Under the pieces are notes generated by a model. The model made no database searches. It saw only the letters and a list, made by a program, of their open reading frames with translations, and was not told the DNA's origin. Positions 9,921 to 20,620 of a stretch of 64,000 nt of DNA are shown here, piece after piece (the first letter of the stretch is position 1; the number at the start of each line of letters is the position of its first letter). The stretch lies in NCBI GenBank assembly GCA_037178975.1, contig JASJZH010000001.1, positions 1,798,001 to 1,862,000 of the forward strand, written 5' to 3'. The position numbers and the translations under genes are program-made. This stretch comes from Oscheius tipulae. Lineage: Eukaryota > Nematoda > Chromadorea > Rhabditida > Rhabditidae.

Positions 9921-11686
9921 GCTTCTCCTGAGCAGGTCAAAGCCAAAAGAGACAGACGATCGCGTCTTATAAGAAAAAGCTTCCGTGGTTAGTACACGTC
10001 ACAAATTATTTAAACGATATCTTTCAGGCATTGGAGAATCTGATATCGTAGGATATTTCCCTCACCAAAGAGTTCCAGACCGCCTTTCCATTAGGGAGCA
10101 TAAAGTCGATAATGGTAGTGGACCGATCATCTACACTGTCAAGACCGATGTAAGTTCTTTATTATTTATTTTTAAATGAAAGTTTCAGACCCCTCTACAA
10201 AATGTGGTCGAGATAGGAACGGAGATGAATAGTCTCGACATGGGGTTCGACTACGTGGTGGCATCGGTTAATAAGAGGACCGGAGAAACAAAGTTCAAAC
10301 CAGCTAGGATGTTCAAATTTGAAGGAAGATACACGGAGGATCCGGCAGTCACTTTGGGAATCAAGTAAGCGATTTGCTGGCCTTGTAAAACTGTATTAAG
10401 AGCCCATCCACCCGCTGACTATTCCGCGAATCATGCCATCAGTTCCACCAGCTGGTCAGAGAGGAGACACGAGTTGACACAAGAGTTCGGATCATCGATG
10501 AAGCGCAAGATTCAAGAAGCTGCTACCCGACGATCTGTTAATGCGGTAACAAAACTTAATTCTTGATATAATATTTGACTTCAGAGTGTTCTAGACGAAA
10601 TGGTCAAGACCAGTTTTGCCTCAGAAACCGTAATCAAGAACCGTGAACAGGCCAAACTGGAAGATATTACCATGGTCCAAAATGCCGAATCATCTATTCT
10701 GCCTCCCGCTGTCCAGGCCGAGATCCCAAAGAACATCTACCCTCTGAAAATGTTCATTTCCGAGGAGGAAGTCGAGCAGATGACGGAAGGATCAGAAGCC
10801 AGTATCAAGACTGGAAAGGTGCAGCTACTTCAAAATGGTTGGATTTTTGCCGATAGCCTACAACTTTTAACTTTTCAGGCTGGCCCGAGGTACTTTTCAA
10901 GACCTGTCCCGATTATGCCGGATACACTGGAATCAAGGCAGTTGCCTTTGAAATGCTGGCTTGTCAAACATACACTCTTGGTGTAAGTCATTCGCAAAAA
11001 AAACTAATGGAATGAGTTTTTAGATTATGTCCAAGAACAAGTCGATCTTAAAGAAGGACTTGGATGAGTATCCTTTCGATGCAGCTATCCTGGAGAAGGT
11101 CCAACTTGAGTATATGCGTAAGTTGTTGAAGTCATCGTGAATTTTTAATACATGTTCGCGGTACACATGAAAATAAATTCAACAAAGTCATCCGTGCGAT
11201 GGTAGTCTCGTAAATATGAAAGTATGAAGCCGGAGGCTGTGTAACGGAAATTATATCTCGAAATTAATTAATTAGGGTGATACAATTTAATGGTTTAACC
11301 GATGCACTAAGTTTTCAAAAGCATAGCCCATTGAAAACTATTTATCCGTGTATTTATTTTTATTTTCAGCCAAAGAATTCGATCGCGGATCCTCTGGAAA
11401 AGCCATGCCTCGACTCTTCTTCAAAACTGAAGAGAAAGAACGTCTCGCAGCTTGGACACTTGCTTTGGCTATCACCTTGAGCCCCGGCTGTGCAATTCCC
11501 GTCTCGCCTTGGCAGGACAGCATCAACATGCCTCCCAAAAGTGTGGAGAAGCTTTTGATTGGACTCGGATGTACTCTTGGACACTGCAGCACGGAGGAGG
11601 CCATCGCTACGGGATCTATCCAATCTGCTAGACTTCTTCGACCTCCCCAGTTGGAAAAAAAGGGCCCGAAGAAGATGAGACGTTAG
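9918..11686 (+). CDS. rpoa-49: RNA polymerase I subunit A49 (POLR1E/RPA49)
   Basis: Eight exons in phase (9918-9987, 10028-10149, 10189-10364, 10401-10545, 10585-10837, 10879-10982, 11024-11117, 11370-11686), 426 aa. The N-terminal dimerisation module (with FVY-like strand MGFDYVVASVNKRTGETKF and RMFKFEG) and the tandem winged-helix C-terminal half (EEVEQMTEGS, YPFDAAILEKVQLEY, KEFDRGSSGKAMPRLFF, GCAIPVSPWQD) follow the A49 family order. Known: A49 pairs with A34.5 on polymerase I and aids initiation and elongation on rDNA. Introns are 36-45 nt except the last (252 nt). Note that the correct fifth donor is at 10838; an earlier GT at 10819 breaks the frame. The gene symbol is descriptive. Confidence 0.92.
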
Positions 11687-11839
11687 AAAATTATTTTTTG
11701 TTACTGATTGTTCTTGTTTGATTTGTTGCCGGAGAATTGTTTTGAAGAATGAAGATTGTTACTTATCCTTTCACAATTGATCAAAGTCGTCTGGATTATT
11801 TCGGACAAAGAGTGACTGATACACCGTTGGGGCTCGTGA

Positions 11840-12000
11840 TAGGTAGATGCTTCTCCAGTCGAGCTACCCTGGTAGAAGCAACTTTTCCCAACGAAGCTAT
11901 CTCCAAAGCTTATTCTACTTTGACTTGGCTTGCTAACAATTTGTGACTCTCTAATTGGTAACAATGGCTTCAGACACACACGCACACACAGACTTTTGGG
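11840..12000. repeat. Dispersed repeat family B, copy 1
   Basis: The phrases GTCGAGCTACC, CAACGAAGCTATCTCC, GGCTTCAGACA and an ACA/CAGA run recur in the same order at 32790-32935 and 33290-33445 inside the Blimp-1 intron, and a partial copy starts near 39436. No ORF conserved. Confidence 0.65.
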
Positions 12001-12211
12001 CATCTCTACTATCTAAAGGCTTCTGTGTCGGAATTGTGGAAAGAACACTGGGTCGCTCCGCCAGGAGCCGCGACTGGTACGGTTTACCTAGATGTTGGTG
12101 CATGAGTCGATCGAACATTTTATCAAGTAGCATTGAATTAAAACAAATCTACGAGTATGATAGTGAGGGGCTTTTAGTTTGAGTTAAAGTTATTGTACGC
12201 ATAGTTGAATA

Positions 12212-12748
12212 TTACAATCGATGCAAAAAGTAGACATAGACAATTTGTACAGGAATGATCATGATTATTGGCTGGATAACGATGATTGGTTGGACAAAGA
12301 TAGGACTTTTGATGGCTGGAACCATTGGCATCACCGGATTGACCTTCTCGAGACGCTCTTCTCTTTCGTACTTCTTGGCATATTTGGACTTCCAAAGAGC
12401 CTCAAAATGAGGAAATTAGTTAGAGACAAGGGAAGATTGCGTTCGAGCAATATAAGTCAACGTACAATACTAGACTTTGGACTGTCTAATAATCTGAAGA
12501 AAACTCACAATTCTTCTGGTTTCTTCTTGTATCTTTCTCTGTTCCATCATCTCCTGTTCCTTCGCGAACGGCTTCTCTTCTTCTTCCTCATACACAGCTG
12601 CCAGTACCTGTTCCTGGCCCACCTTAACTCCATGAATTCCAAAGAACGAGTAAGCATTGAGGGATGCCTCGAAGGGTGTTTTGACATCCTGATCGGGCTG
12701 GGGATACTGAGGATAGAAGGAGCTGGTGAGAGGATTGGGATTGAACAT
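12212..12748 (-). CDS. Orphan gene family, copy 1 (142 aa)
   Basis: Two exons: 12748-12509 and 12400-12212, joined in phase across a 107-nt intron. The protein begins MFNPNPLTSSFYPQ, then PDQDVKTPFEASLNAYSFF and GIHGV, a Glu-rich middle (EEEEEK, KEQEMMEQRK), a second-exon start LWKSKYAKKYEREER, and a hydrophobic Pro/Val/Ile tail (QPIIVIQPIIMIIPV). A paralogue with the same exon structure lies at 44971-45615 on the other strand. I do not recognise the family and assign no function. It lacks a classic signal peptide; the C-terminal tail could be a membrane-associated or aggregating segment. Conservation of protein, intron position and upstream block argues that it is a real gene. Confidence 0.8.
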
Positions 12749-12795
12749 CTTGAGAGAAGAACTTGTAAATGAACTGTCTGGTATTCCAGAAAGAC

Positions 12796-12825
12796 GCTTA
12801 CTTCAGAATTTGAAGCGATGCTTTC
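12796..12825 (-). promoter_or_regulatory. Conserved upstream block of orphan family, copy 1
   Basis: Read on the minus strand: GAAAGCATCGCTTC, then ATTCTGAA and TAAGC, about 50-75 bp before the ATG. The same block occurs at 44892-44920 upstream of copy 2. Conservation outside the ORF suggests a shared promoter element or a recent duplication. Confidence 0.6.
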
Positions 12826-12928
12826 AATGGAAGCGAGGTTTTGGGTTGGTCAATTTGGTCTGGCCAAGAAGAGCTCACCGCTTTCAATGGACTTCATTCA
12901 CTCCCACAAAAGCTTCTTCATTAAAAAG

Positions 12929-14407
12929 TCACAAAATAGGATGCATAACTGTCTTCTTTCCTTTTCTTGATAGAAGAACAATTAAGTTCACGAAGCAGGC
13001 CGACATGAAGAAGAACAGAAATACCAGATGAATGTGTTTTCGCAAGAAGACCCTGTAGGCGGTACTACCCCTAAACCGTACAATTTTGGTACTCGTTAAT
13101 AGACAAACTGACTCTTTTGACCGTCTCTGACTCCTATATTTGCCGATGCACAAGACTGTCATACTTGCTGCGGTTATGAGGGAGAGATTGATAATTGAGT
13201 AGACAGCTAAACCAAGGTTTTGGCGGAGCAGCAGTCACTTACAGAGGATGGGAATCTGTGAGGTTTTCGGGATGTTATCCGTTGTGATTTGGAGAATCAG
13301 AACCATGGCGAGGATGGCAGCGTAGCCAAGGTTGAGCTGCAATGACATCGCAGTCAGACTCTGTCTCTCAGCCTCTCTTACCTTGTCCATATAAGTATCG
13401 AACTCAATCGGTGCCCAGAAGAGTCCAGCGATGCACAGGAAGGTCAGTACAAAGGATGGGATAATGATCAGAACTATGTAATAACCATCGCTCCTTCTCA
13501 TGGCCACATCGAACCGGAGCTGAAAGTCAATTTCCAACAGTTATGTGCCCGACTGGTACCTCCGGAAAGGTCCACCCCCTTCTAGCATCAGTAAAATTGT
13601 AGTTGACGATTTGTATCTCGACCACACTCCAGGCATTGCTACCCATTGAAGAGACAGCCAAGGTTGGATTCTTCGAACCGACAAGCTCGATCTCTTCGAT
13701 GACACTGTAGTAGGTTCCGTACTTGATAGAACAAGTCTGGGAGTCGAAAGGAAAGTCGGTCACGTCGAGAGCACAAAGGTAGGTAGCAATGGCTGCGTTG
13801 TAGACGTAAACAGTCCCATTCGCGTAAATCAGTGCTTGCTGTCTCTCGAGGGGGATGGGTTCTTCGTAGTCGGATCTGAATGAAGAAAGATTGTCGAGCA
13901 CTTTCATAAAGACACCTCCCCTCTTTCTCCAAGTCAATGCACTCACAGATCAAATGCGAAAACGTCCGGTCTCCAAACCTGCTGCACATTGACTGAAAAC
14001 CAATCGATGCCAGAGTAGTCCATCGGATTCCACATCAATCTGACATCCGTCCACATCATTGCCGATTCAGCTATCACCTTGATCGTCTGCTCTGGCTCAT
14101 TCTAAAGCGCTGATTTTTTATTCTCTAAGAACCCGACCAGATCCAAGATGTTTGAGTACATCAATGTCACATTGACCGGCAGACGACTCGGCTCAATCCA
14201 GGGCTTGTCCCTTGACTGACCATAGCTGGCCGGAATGTTCGCTCGGTAGTCACTCTCATTGAACAGGAAGTCATTGAGACGTCTCTGAGCATTGAGGTAG
14301 TCAAGCAGGGCTCCTGGAATTTTTGGCAGAATAGACATAACAGGTTTACCATTTGACAAGGAGGAGGTAATTACAATTTCTAGTGAGAGTAGTAGTAATT
14401 GGAGCAT
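12929..14407 (-). CDS. Cys-loop ligand-gated ion channel subunit (nicotinic-receptor-like)
   Basis: Six exons in phase (14407-14138, 14101-13947, 13875-13560, 13519-13382, 13336-13243, 13206-12929), 416 aa. Seen in order: a hydrophobic N-terminus (MLQLLLLSLEIVITSSLS); extracellular domain with MMWTDVRLMWNPMDY and VWRPDVFAFD; the cys-loop C-ALDVTDFPFDSQT-C with 13 residues between cysteines; M1 (YYIVLIIIPSFVLTFLCIAG); M2 (LNLGYAAILAMVLILQIT); NIPKTSQIP; M3 (VYSIINLSLITAASMTVL); a short loop; M4 (VFLFFFMSACFVNLIVLLS). No PAR motif precedes M2 and DK replaces the usual EK, which favours a cation-type channel; there is no vicinal Cys pair, so it is a non-alpha-type subunit. The M3-M4 loop is short, about 35 residues. 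Likely a postsynaptic or muscle membrane receptor subunit; ligand unknown. Confidence 0.88.
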
Positions 14408-14713
14408 TGTGACGTCTAGCGTGGATGCTGAGGGAGTGGAAACATTATCCGCGGGCTGTGTTGGTTCATCTGCGGTGTCAACTTGTCACAAGGCAGACCG
14501 AAAAGTAACAGAGTGCTGGAATGAGTCAGTGATAGAAGCCATGCAGACAGAAACAGACAGAGAGACAGAGACTGTTTGAACAGTTTGTTCCTTACAAAGT
14601 TCTGCAACCCCTTTTATCTTATAGCCAAGTGCGTAGTTTCATCATGAAATAAGGAGTTTGATATTACCATTTTGCATGAGATATTGAGACGGAACAGCCG
14701 TCGCAATAGTGTA

Positions 14714-15904
14714 CGACAAAAGTTTTGTACACCTGGATTTTTATGATAATGAAATACATGTAACCTGAAACTACGGCAGCAAACTAGTATTCAAGGGAAA
14801 ATAACATCACATAAGTTTCAAACAAAACGATGAAGTAGAATGTTTTATATTTCAAAATTTCCAAAGTACCCGCAAATTTTTCCAAAGTACCACAAAGTAT
14901 ATTGTTCAAGTCCGGAGTTCTTGCAGGTCCCTGGATCGCTCTCACTCCCTCTTCAGTGCGAAGATCCTTTTTATAGTCGGCGCTTTTGTAGTGATCACTG
15001 ACTCGCTGAACTCGATGTAACAACACTTAAAAAAAGCTACAAAACGTACTTTGATGATCAGATGCCCTTTACTGCTGATAGCTCCGAGAATCATGATTGA
15101 TCCGCTACTCATCTGATGCTTTACGCGCTCCAATTTGACTGTACTTGTATTCTAAGAGCCCATATTGTCCGGGTCGTCCCAATTGAAGCGCTTTTCGTCG
15201 CTGAAAATCCATTTAGAGAAATCCGTACCATTGATGATATGAAGGCGGGCAAAGTTCAGCCGTCTCGTCTTGTCAACGTCACTGAGAGGCAACTTTTTCT
15301 GATAAAATCCGTAGAGAATGTTGTTGTTCTTCAGCACGCTTTGAATGGTAGGTCTATCACAATCCACACCCAAGCTGCGCTGAATGGAACGCGATGTTAG
15401 ACGACGACCGGCTCTAGTTTCGGAGATAACGAGACGCTTCAGCCTTCGTACGTCACGTGGTTTGAACTTTTTTTTTAGGTCTTTCCATCCTTCTAGACTT
15501 CTTTTTCTTGATAACGGACATCACAGTCGTCTTGCTGATCCCGAACATTTGAGCTACGCGGCGATAAGACTTCACATCCGCGTAACTGCTGATAATAAGT
15601 TGCATCGTGTTTTCACTGAACATTCTCGTTCCTGAAATTTACAAAACGGCCAATAAAGTGTAAATGAAAAGAATACATAGCAAAACACAAAAATGTTTAA
15701 AGAAAAACTCCGCGCACGCAAACCGTACCAATATTTTTCTCGCGGGTACTTTGGAAAATTTTGAAATAAAAAACATTCTACTTCATCGTTTTGTTTGAAA
15801 CTTACGTGTTGTTATTTTCCCTTGAATACTAGTTTGCTGCCGTAGTTTCAGATTACATGCATTTTCATTATCATAAAAATCCAGGTGTACCAAAACTTTT
15901 GTCG
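14714..15904 (-). mobile_element. Tc1-like DNA transposon, decayed
   Basis: Terminal inverted repeats of about 150 bp bracket the element: the left end begins CGACAAAAGTTTTGTACACC and the right end is its near-perfect complement (one inserted G), with further inverted identity through TTTATGATAATGAAA, CTAGTATTCAAGGGAAAA and AAACGATGAAGTAGAATG. The flanking bases do not give a clean TA duplication on both sides. The transposase inside is broken. Confidence 0.85.
14870..15623 (-). pseudogene. Tc1-like transposase remnant
   Basis: On the minus strand from ATG at 15623: a helix-turn-helix (VAQMFGISKTTVMSVIKKKK), SRSIQRSLGVDCDRPTI, TRRLNFARLH and the first catalytic region WIFSDEKRFNW. An in-frame stop follows NMGS. 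Beyond it SSGSIMILGAISSKGHL is still readable, the DNAPxH box is missing, and a degraded third motif (ARTPDLNNI for SPDLNPIE) is out of register. Not functional. Confidence 0.85.
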
Positions 15905-16274
15905 CGGATTATACTTTGTTATGACGATCGAACAGTAGTCAAACGCCTTCCTTAAGACCAAAGCTCGGCACTCCTCAAGAATGCTTCCTTTCTTCATCAA
16001 TTCTTCGTTCTCGTCCTGTACTTAAAATAGGGAACGTTTCAGATTTTGAAAGAAGATCACGTCTTTGTCCAATCGGTCCAAAAACTCTAAGAATAGAAGG
16101 CGATAAATAAAAACTACCTCTATCTCTATAAATGTGTTGTATGTTGACTGCTAACTGAGTGTACATATCAGGCTGATTCTTCCTGAGCAATCTCCTGTAG
16201 TCAATGCTCTTGGTCTCTACAGTATCATCTCGTCTCCCAGCCCTTCATATCAGGCAGGAGGCAGCTTAATCGTC

Positions 16275-16372
16275 GGTTTAATTACCCAAGTTTGAGGTAT
16301 TCAAATGCTTCCGACCCTGCTTTGGTAGAGGTTGAAAGAAATTTTGGAACAGCCTTCAGCCAGAAGGCAGCA
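16275..16372 (+). ncRNA. sls-1: SL1 spliced-leader RNA gene, copy 1
   Basis: Leader at 16275-16296 matches the 22-nt nematode SL1 exactly and is followed by a GT splice donor (GAG/GTATTC). Sm site AAATTTTGGAAC lies at about 16340-16351. A terminal hairpin GCCTTC-AGCCA-GAAGGC ends at 16369. PSE-like element TATCATCTCGTCTCCCAG upstream places its ATCTCG exactly 48 nt before the leader. All parts needed for a donor RNA are present. Known: SL RNA donates its leader to the 5' ends of nematode mRNAs. Confidence 0.93.
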
Positions 16373-16760
16373 TAACAAGGGAACACCAATTAGAAATAAC
16401 AAGAAGCGAAGTTTTGTCTAGGGATAACACTTGACAGGACAAGGGAATCGCTTCCGCTGGAACGTCCGCTGCAGCTCCGTATGGTTGGCTCCTCTGCACT
16501 TCTTCTGCAATTATTGTTAGTCTAGATGCTACTGGATGGTTGCTCCCTTTTCATCTCTATCCAGGCCACGTTGCTTTTCTTGTGAAGTAGTCCATCCAAA
16601 TCACTTTTACACTGATCGAATTGAGGTGGGAGAGCCCCAAAACATTGGGCGACAATTCTCTCATGAACCAATTCCCCTCGTGAAGCATGACGACGACTGA
16701 CGATATCCGGAGATAAGACAAGCAATAGCTGGAGTGACTACTACAGCTGAAACAACGTCA

Positions 16761-16952
16761 GGTTAATAGACAGAGACAGGTTTTCAGGTGACCGGAAGGG
16801 CCTTTTAAGACGCTTAAGTACACTACTCAAGCTATGAAAGCCGATGGTGTGAGCAGCTGAACTGTCTGACGAAATAAGAGTCAGAAATTGCTCAAGAACG
16901 TGCCGCCTTCGAAATACGAAAACAGTTTTTGATAGACGGTTTATACCCGATT
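16761..16952 (+). repeat. Older repeat C, left half, split by the retrotransposon
   Basis: Matches 23371-23570 (GTGACCGGAAGG, AACTGTCTGACGAAAT, CGTGCCGCCTTCGAAATACG, GGTTTATACCCGATT). The match stops exactly at the RTE insertion and resumes at 20018. Confidence 0.75.
16942..16952. repeat. Target-site duplication, left
   Basis: TATACCCGATT, repeated exactly at 20018-20028 on the other side of the RTE-like element. The uninterrupted ancestral sequence is seen at about 23546-23556. Confidence 0.8.
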
Positions 16953-19900
16953 CAAGTAATTACTACGCTCCCGGGACGTTGCCCCCTAATTGGCTCTACT
17001 CCGTTGAGTTAAAGCTACAACAAAAGGAAGCTACCAAGCAGAAGGAGAAGACGAGCTACCAAGTCCGCTGCTGTCTCTCTATCGCTATACTCCTACTGTT
17101 GCCGCTCTTCTTCAACCAAGACCAAAAGGAAGCACGGAACAACTGCTGATAGAAGAACTTGAATTCCGTCCGAAGAAGCCTTGGGCAAGCCGGACGTACT
17201 CTGCCCACTAATCTCAAGATCTCCATGACGCCTCAATTCGCATGTGCCACCTTCAACGTCCGCTCTCTACTCGGGACTTCCAGGCAGGTCGAACTACAAG
17301 AGGCCTTACGAACGGTCAAATGGGATGTCTTAGCTCTTAATGAAGTCCGTCTACGAGGCAAGGGAAGTATAGAGTATCTCGAGTCTAAAGATGTGCTGTT
17401 CTGGAGTGGCCACGCGCAGTTATCGCAACATGGAGTAGGCTTTCTGGTCAAAGAATGCTTTTCGAACGAAGTCATCTTCACACCATATTCTGCCAGATGT
17501 GCCTCACTCTCTCTGCCATCGCTGAAGCTTTACATGGTAGCCGCATATGCCCCAACTTCAACGTCCACCGATGAGGAATATGATGAGTTCTTGGCATCTA
17601 TCGATCTTCTGCTGTCCCGATCGCCGAGAGGTTTCTCACCAATACTCTTGGGCGACTTCAACTGCAAGATCAGCAGAGATGATGCAAACAACGACATCGT
17701 TGGCACGGCTACAATCCATCATGGTAACGAGAGAGGGAAACTTGTGGTCGAACTATGCCGTGCTCATAACCTGCGACTGTGGAGTACGATATACGAAAAG
17801 AATCCCAAAAGGCTCTGGACGTGGCGAAGCCCTAATGGTTCTACTCGGAACCAAATTGACTTCATTGCTGCCAGAAGGTCTCTTCCCGTCAAAGATGTCC
17901 AAGTACTCAACAAAGTAGACTACAACTCCGATCACAGAATGCTAAGGATGCTGCTTTGGAGGAAATGTCCGATGAAAGCCAAACGAAAGCAGAATCGGAA
18001 GCACAATCTTCATCTAGTTCCTGCCCAGTTCAAGGAAAATCTTCTCATACTTGGAAATGCAGAAGAAAGAAACCTGGACAGTGTCATAAGTGTTGAAAGA
18101 CAGTACGAGGAGCTGAAGAAGAAGTTGAAGAATGCCGCGCGGAATGCAATGAGGATAGACACGCTGCCGCCAAAAGTTTCGGCTGCAACAAAGGCTATAC
18201 TCTCGGCGAGACGGATGGCTAGAGACGACAACACGGCAAACGGAAGGATCTCATACTCTACTCTCTCCCAACAGGCAAGAAGAATGATACGAGACGACCT
18301 GACAGCGAGGAAAGAGGAAGTCCTGAGGAGGACAGTTGAGAAAGGAAAGAGCGTGAGGAATGCAGTCTGGTCCATACGAACAACAAGAAAGAGGATGCTG
18401 GCAGCCAAATCGAACACCAACGATTACTCGCAGAAGGCAACCGTCGACAGGTTCAAGAACTTCTTCGACAACCTATACTCCGCACAAGGTCCGGTCAGGC
18501 CAGCAGATATTCGCGAATTTGAAGATCTTCCGCCATTCGAGCCTGATGAAGTAATCAGCGCTATCTGTCAACTAAGAAGAGCTGGGGCTGCTGGATCAGA
18601 CGGACTCACGCCTGCCATGCTGTTCCATGCTAAGGAAGAGGCTGGAACAATTATCTGCAACATACTGAATCACTTGGTGAATGGAGGAGAAGTTCCTAGA
18701 GGGATCACGGAAGCAATCGTTACTCTACTCCACAAATCGGGCGACTCAGATGATCCAGCAAACTTTCGACCGATATGCCTGCTTCAATCATGTGCCAAAG
18801 TTCTATCCCGAGTACTCATGAGACGAATGGAAACGTGTTTGGAAGAGCAAGCAGACGATTGGCAAACAGGCTTTCGCAGAGGATACTCGACACTGGACAA
18901 CATACACTCTGTCAAGGAGATCATCGAAAAAAGCTCAGAACACAACCTCAAACTATGCCTGGGATTCATTGACTCCAAAAAAGCCTTCGATACTATCAGC
19001 TGGCAGTCTACATGGAACGCTCTAACAGAAATGGGGGTTCATTCTTCTCTGATCCAACTTCTGCAACGTCTATACCAATCCGGATCTACATACCTTCTGG
19101 TCAACGGCAGTCGAGTCCCAATTGATGTGAAAAGAGGAGTACGTCAAGAAGACGTACTCAGTCCGAAACTCTTCAACGCCACTCTGAGCTATGCCATCAA
19201 CAGGATCAACTGGGAAGACGAAGGGATCAGAATCAACGGGCAACATCTCCATACTTTGGGATACGCTGACGACATCGTGCTGTTCTCTAGAAGCCGACCA
19301 GGGATGGAAAGAATGCTACATAAGTTGATTGGAGCACTGGGCTCAGTAGGTCTCGAAATTAACACCAAAAAGACCGTACTTCTTTCCAACATCGTGAACA
19401 AAACCCCAATAATCATCAACGGATCCAATATCAGCTTTGTGGATAATTTCGTTTTCCTTGGATCACAGATCTCCATTCCACTGGACGATTCTGAAGAGGT
19501 CAAACGAAAAATGGGACAGGCGTTTGGTGCCTTCAACAAGATCTCCAACCTCCTGACATGCAGACAGCTGACCATGAAGAAAAGAAAATTACTCTTCGAT
19601 TCATGCGTTACTCCTGTAGCTCTCTACGCAGCAGAAACATGGACACTGAAGGAATCGGACAAGAGATACATCGAAGTAAGCCAAAGACGGATGGAAAGAA
19701 GAATGCTACGGATCACTTCTCTTGACAGATGGCAGAATGAGAGGATAAGAGCAAGAACAAAGTTGGTGGACTGGAGAAAGAGGATACTTTGTCTCAAGAT
19801 GACCTGGGCGGAAAAGATAACACAGATGAACGGAAACAGATGGGCCAGGACTATTACCGAATGGACACCACTTGAAGGCAAAAGATCTAGAGGCGGGAGG

Positions 19901-20017
19901 CGTCAACGATGGGAAGACGAGATTCGAGAGTTAGCGGGTACGAACTGGTGGCACCGAGATGCCGAAGAATGGAAAATCTTGAGATCTACGCTAGTCACAT
20001 AGACTTGAAAAAAATAA
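16953..20017 (+). mobile_element. RTE-like non-LTR retrotransposon, apparently full length
   Basis: A 3,065-bp insertion bounded by a perfect 11-bp target-site duplication, with a short 5' leader (about 270 bp before the first ATG), one long ORF and a very short A-rich 3' tail (GAAAAAAATAA). It interrupts an older repeat of which an empty copy exists at 23371-23900, so the insertion boundary is certain to within a few bases. An intact ORF and perfect duplication indicate a recent insertion. Confidence 0.88.
17225..20002 (+). CDS. Endonuclease-reverse transcriptase of the RTE-like element
   Basis: First ATG at 17225 gives 925 aa; the open frame extends 22 codons further upstream without ATG. 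The apurinic-type endonuclease domain spans roughly residues 5-260, with ATFNVRSL, DVLALNEVRLRG, VAAYAPTS, ILLGDFNCKI, NQIDFIAARR and NSDHRML. The reverse transcriptase spans roughly residues 430-720, with LLHKSGDSDDPANFRPICL, WQTGFRRGYSTLDN, GFIDSKKAFD, GVRQEDVLSP (the usual RQGD is RQED here) and LGYADDIVLF. The C-terminal domain ends RQRWEDEIRELAG and WHRDAEEWK, as in RTE-type proteins. Known: nicks target DNA and primes cDNA on it. The active-site aspartates (IDSKKAFD, YADD) are present; the G-to-E change in RQGD may matter. Confidence 0.93.
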   Translation: MTPQFACATFNVRSLLGTSRQVELQEALRTVKWDVLALNEVRLRGKGSIEYLESKDVLFWSGHAQLSQHGVGFLVKECFSNEVIFTPYSARCASLSLPSLKLYMVAAYAPTSTSTDEEYDEFLASIDLLLSRSPRGFSPILLGDFNCKISRDDANNDIVGTATIHHGNERGKLVVELCRAHNLRLWSTIYEKNPKRLWTWRSPNGSTRNQIDFIAARRSLPVKDVQVLNKVDYNSDHRMLRMLLWRKCPMKAKRKQNRKHNLHLVPAQFKENLLILGNAEERNLDSVISVERQYEELKKKLKNAARNAMRIDTLPPKVSAATKAILSARRMARDDNTANGRISYSTLSQQARRMIRDDLTARKEEVLRRTVEKGKSVRNAVWSIRTTRKRMLAAKSNTNDYSQKATVDRFKNFFDNLYSAQGPVRPADIREFEDLPPFEPDEVISAICQLRRAGAAGSDGLTPAMLFHAKEEAGTIICNILNHLVNGGEVPRGITEAIVTLLHKSGDSDDPANFRPICLLQSCAKVLSRVLMRRMETCLEEQADDWQTGFRRGYSTLDNIHSVKEIIEKSSEHNLKLCLGFIDSKKAFDTISWQSTWNALTEMGVHSSLIQLLQRLYQSGSTYLLVNGSRVPIDVKRGVRQEDVLSPKLFNATLSYAINRINWEDEGIRINGQHLHTLGYADDIVLFSRSRPGMERMLHKLIGALGSVGLEINTKKTVLLSNIVNKTPIIINGSNISFVDNFVFLGSQISIPLDDSEEVKRKMGQAFGAFNKISNLLTCRQLTMKKRKLLFDSCVTPVALYAAETWTLKESDKRYIEVSQRRMERRMLRITSLDRWQNERIRARTKLVDWRKRILCLKMTWAEKITQMNGNRWARTITEWTPLEGKRSRGGRRQRWEDEIRELAGTNWWHRDAEEWKILRSTLVT

Positions 20018-20300
20018 TATACCCGATTTATTCAGGATCTCGACGTGTCATGACACGTTAAAGAAACGAGTGACGTGACCCATTTAGACCGCCCATTTTT
20101 CGGAAATTTGCTCTTTCTAGTGCAGTCTTCGCACTTTTACCAGTCCATGTGAGGCAACTATGGGCATTCCAACTCATGTATGAGCAGCTATCGTCTTGAC
20201 TGGGAACCTGGACCGGGAAAAGAAGGATTGTATAGGTTGAGTCTTTCAAGAATATTAGCTTATCACACTGCCTCCCTGTCCCCAGAACTACAGAAAACTT
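20018..20300 (+). repeat. Older repeat C, right half
   Basis: Continues the repeat interrupted by the retrotransposon; begins with the duplicated TATACCCGATT and matches 23546-23850 (CGTGTCATGACACG, AACGAGTGACGTGAC, CTTCGCACTTT, CAGTCCATGTGAGGCAA, AAAAGAAGGATTG). Confidence 0.75.
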
Positions 20301-20557
20301 CGAATTCCTTTGGTATCTACTAATTAGTGATGGCTTTTGGCTTATTCCGTTTCTGTTTCGTGGTCCCAATTTTACAAACAATACCATTTTTGGTAGTTAA
20401 GATCAAAATAGCGAAAGATTAGAGCGCGGTCATATCGGCTATTACGTCTTCATTCAGTGCACTGTCCTTAAAAACTCGGGTGACACTCCAGGAGGGGCTC
20501 TTGTGCTAGGCTGTCTCATAATTGTCTCTCCAGTCCAGATAGGTGTAGAGAGACAGT

Positions 20558-20620
20558 AGGCTATTCACGAAGACATACCCAGAAAGTTCTAACACAATGG
20601 GTATGTCTTCGTGAATAGCC
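20558..20620. repeat. Inverted repeat abutting truncated SL1 copy 2
   Basis: Arms AGGCTATTCACGAAGACATA (20558-20580) and its complement (20598-20620) flank a 17-nt spacer. One arm also occurs near 39140-39165, next to the other SL1 cluster. The arm replaces the 3' half of SL1 copy 2. Confidence 0.75.

Noticed and set aside
15116-15400. Plus-strand ORF in the Tc1 element
   Set aside because: Antisense shadow of the transposase, which reads clearly on the minus strand.
17159-17224. Upstream extension of the retrotransposon ORF
   Set aside because: The open frame begins before the first ATG with a TTG; the endonuclease domain starts right after the ATG at 17225.
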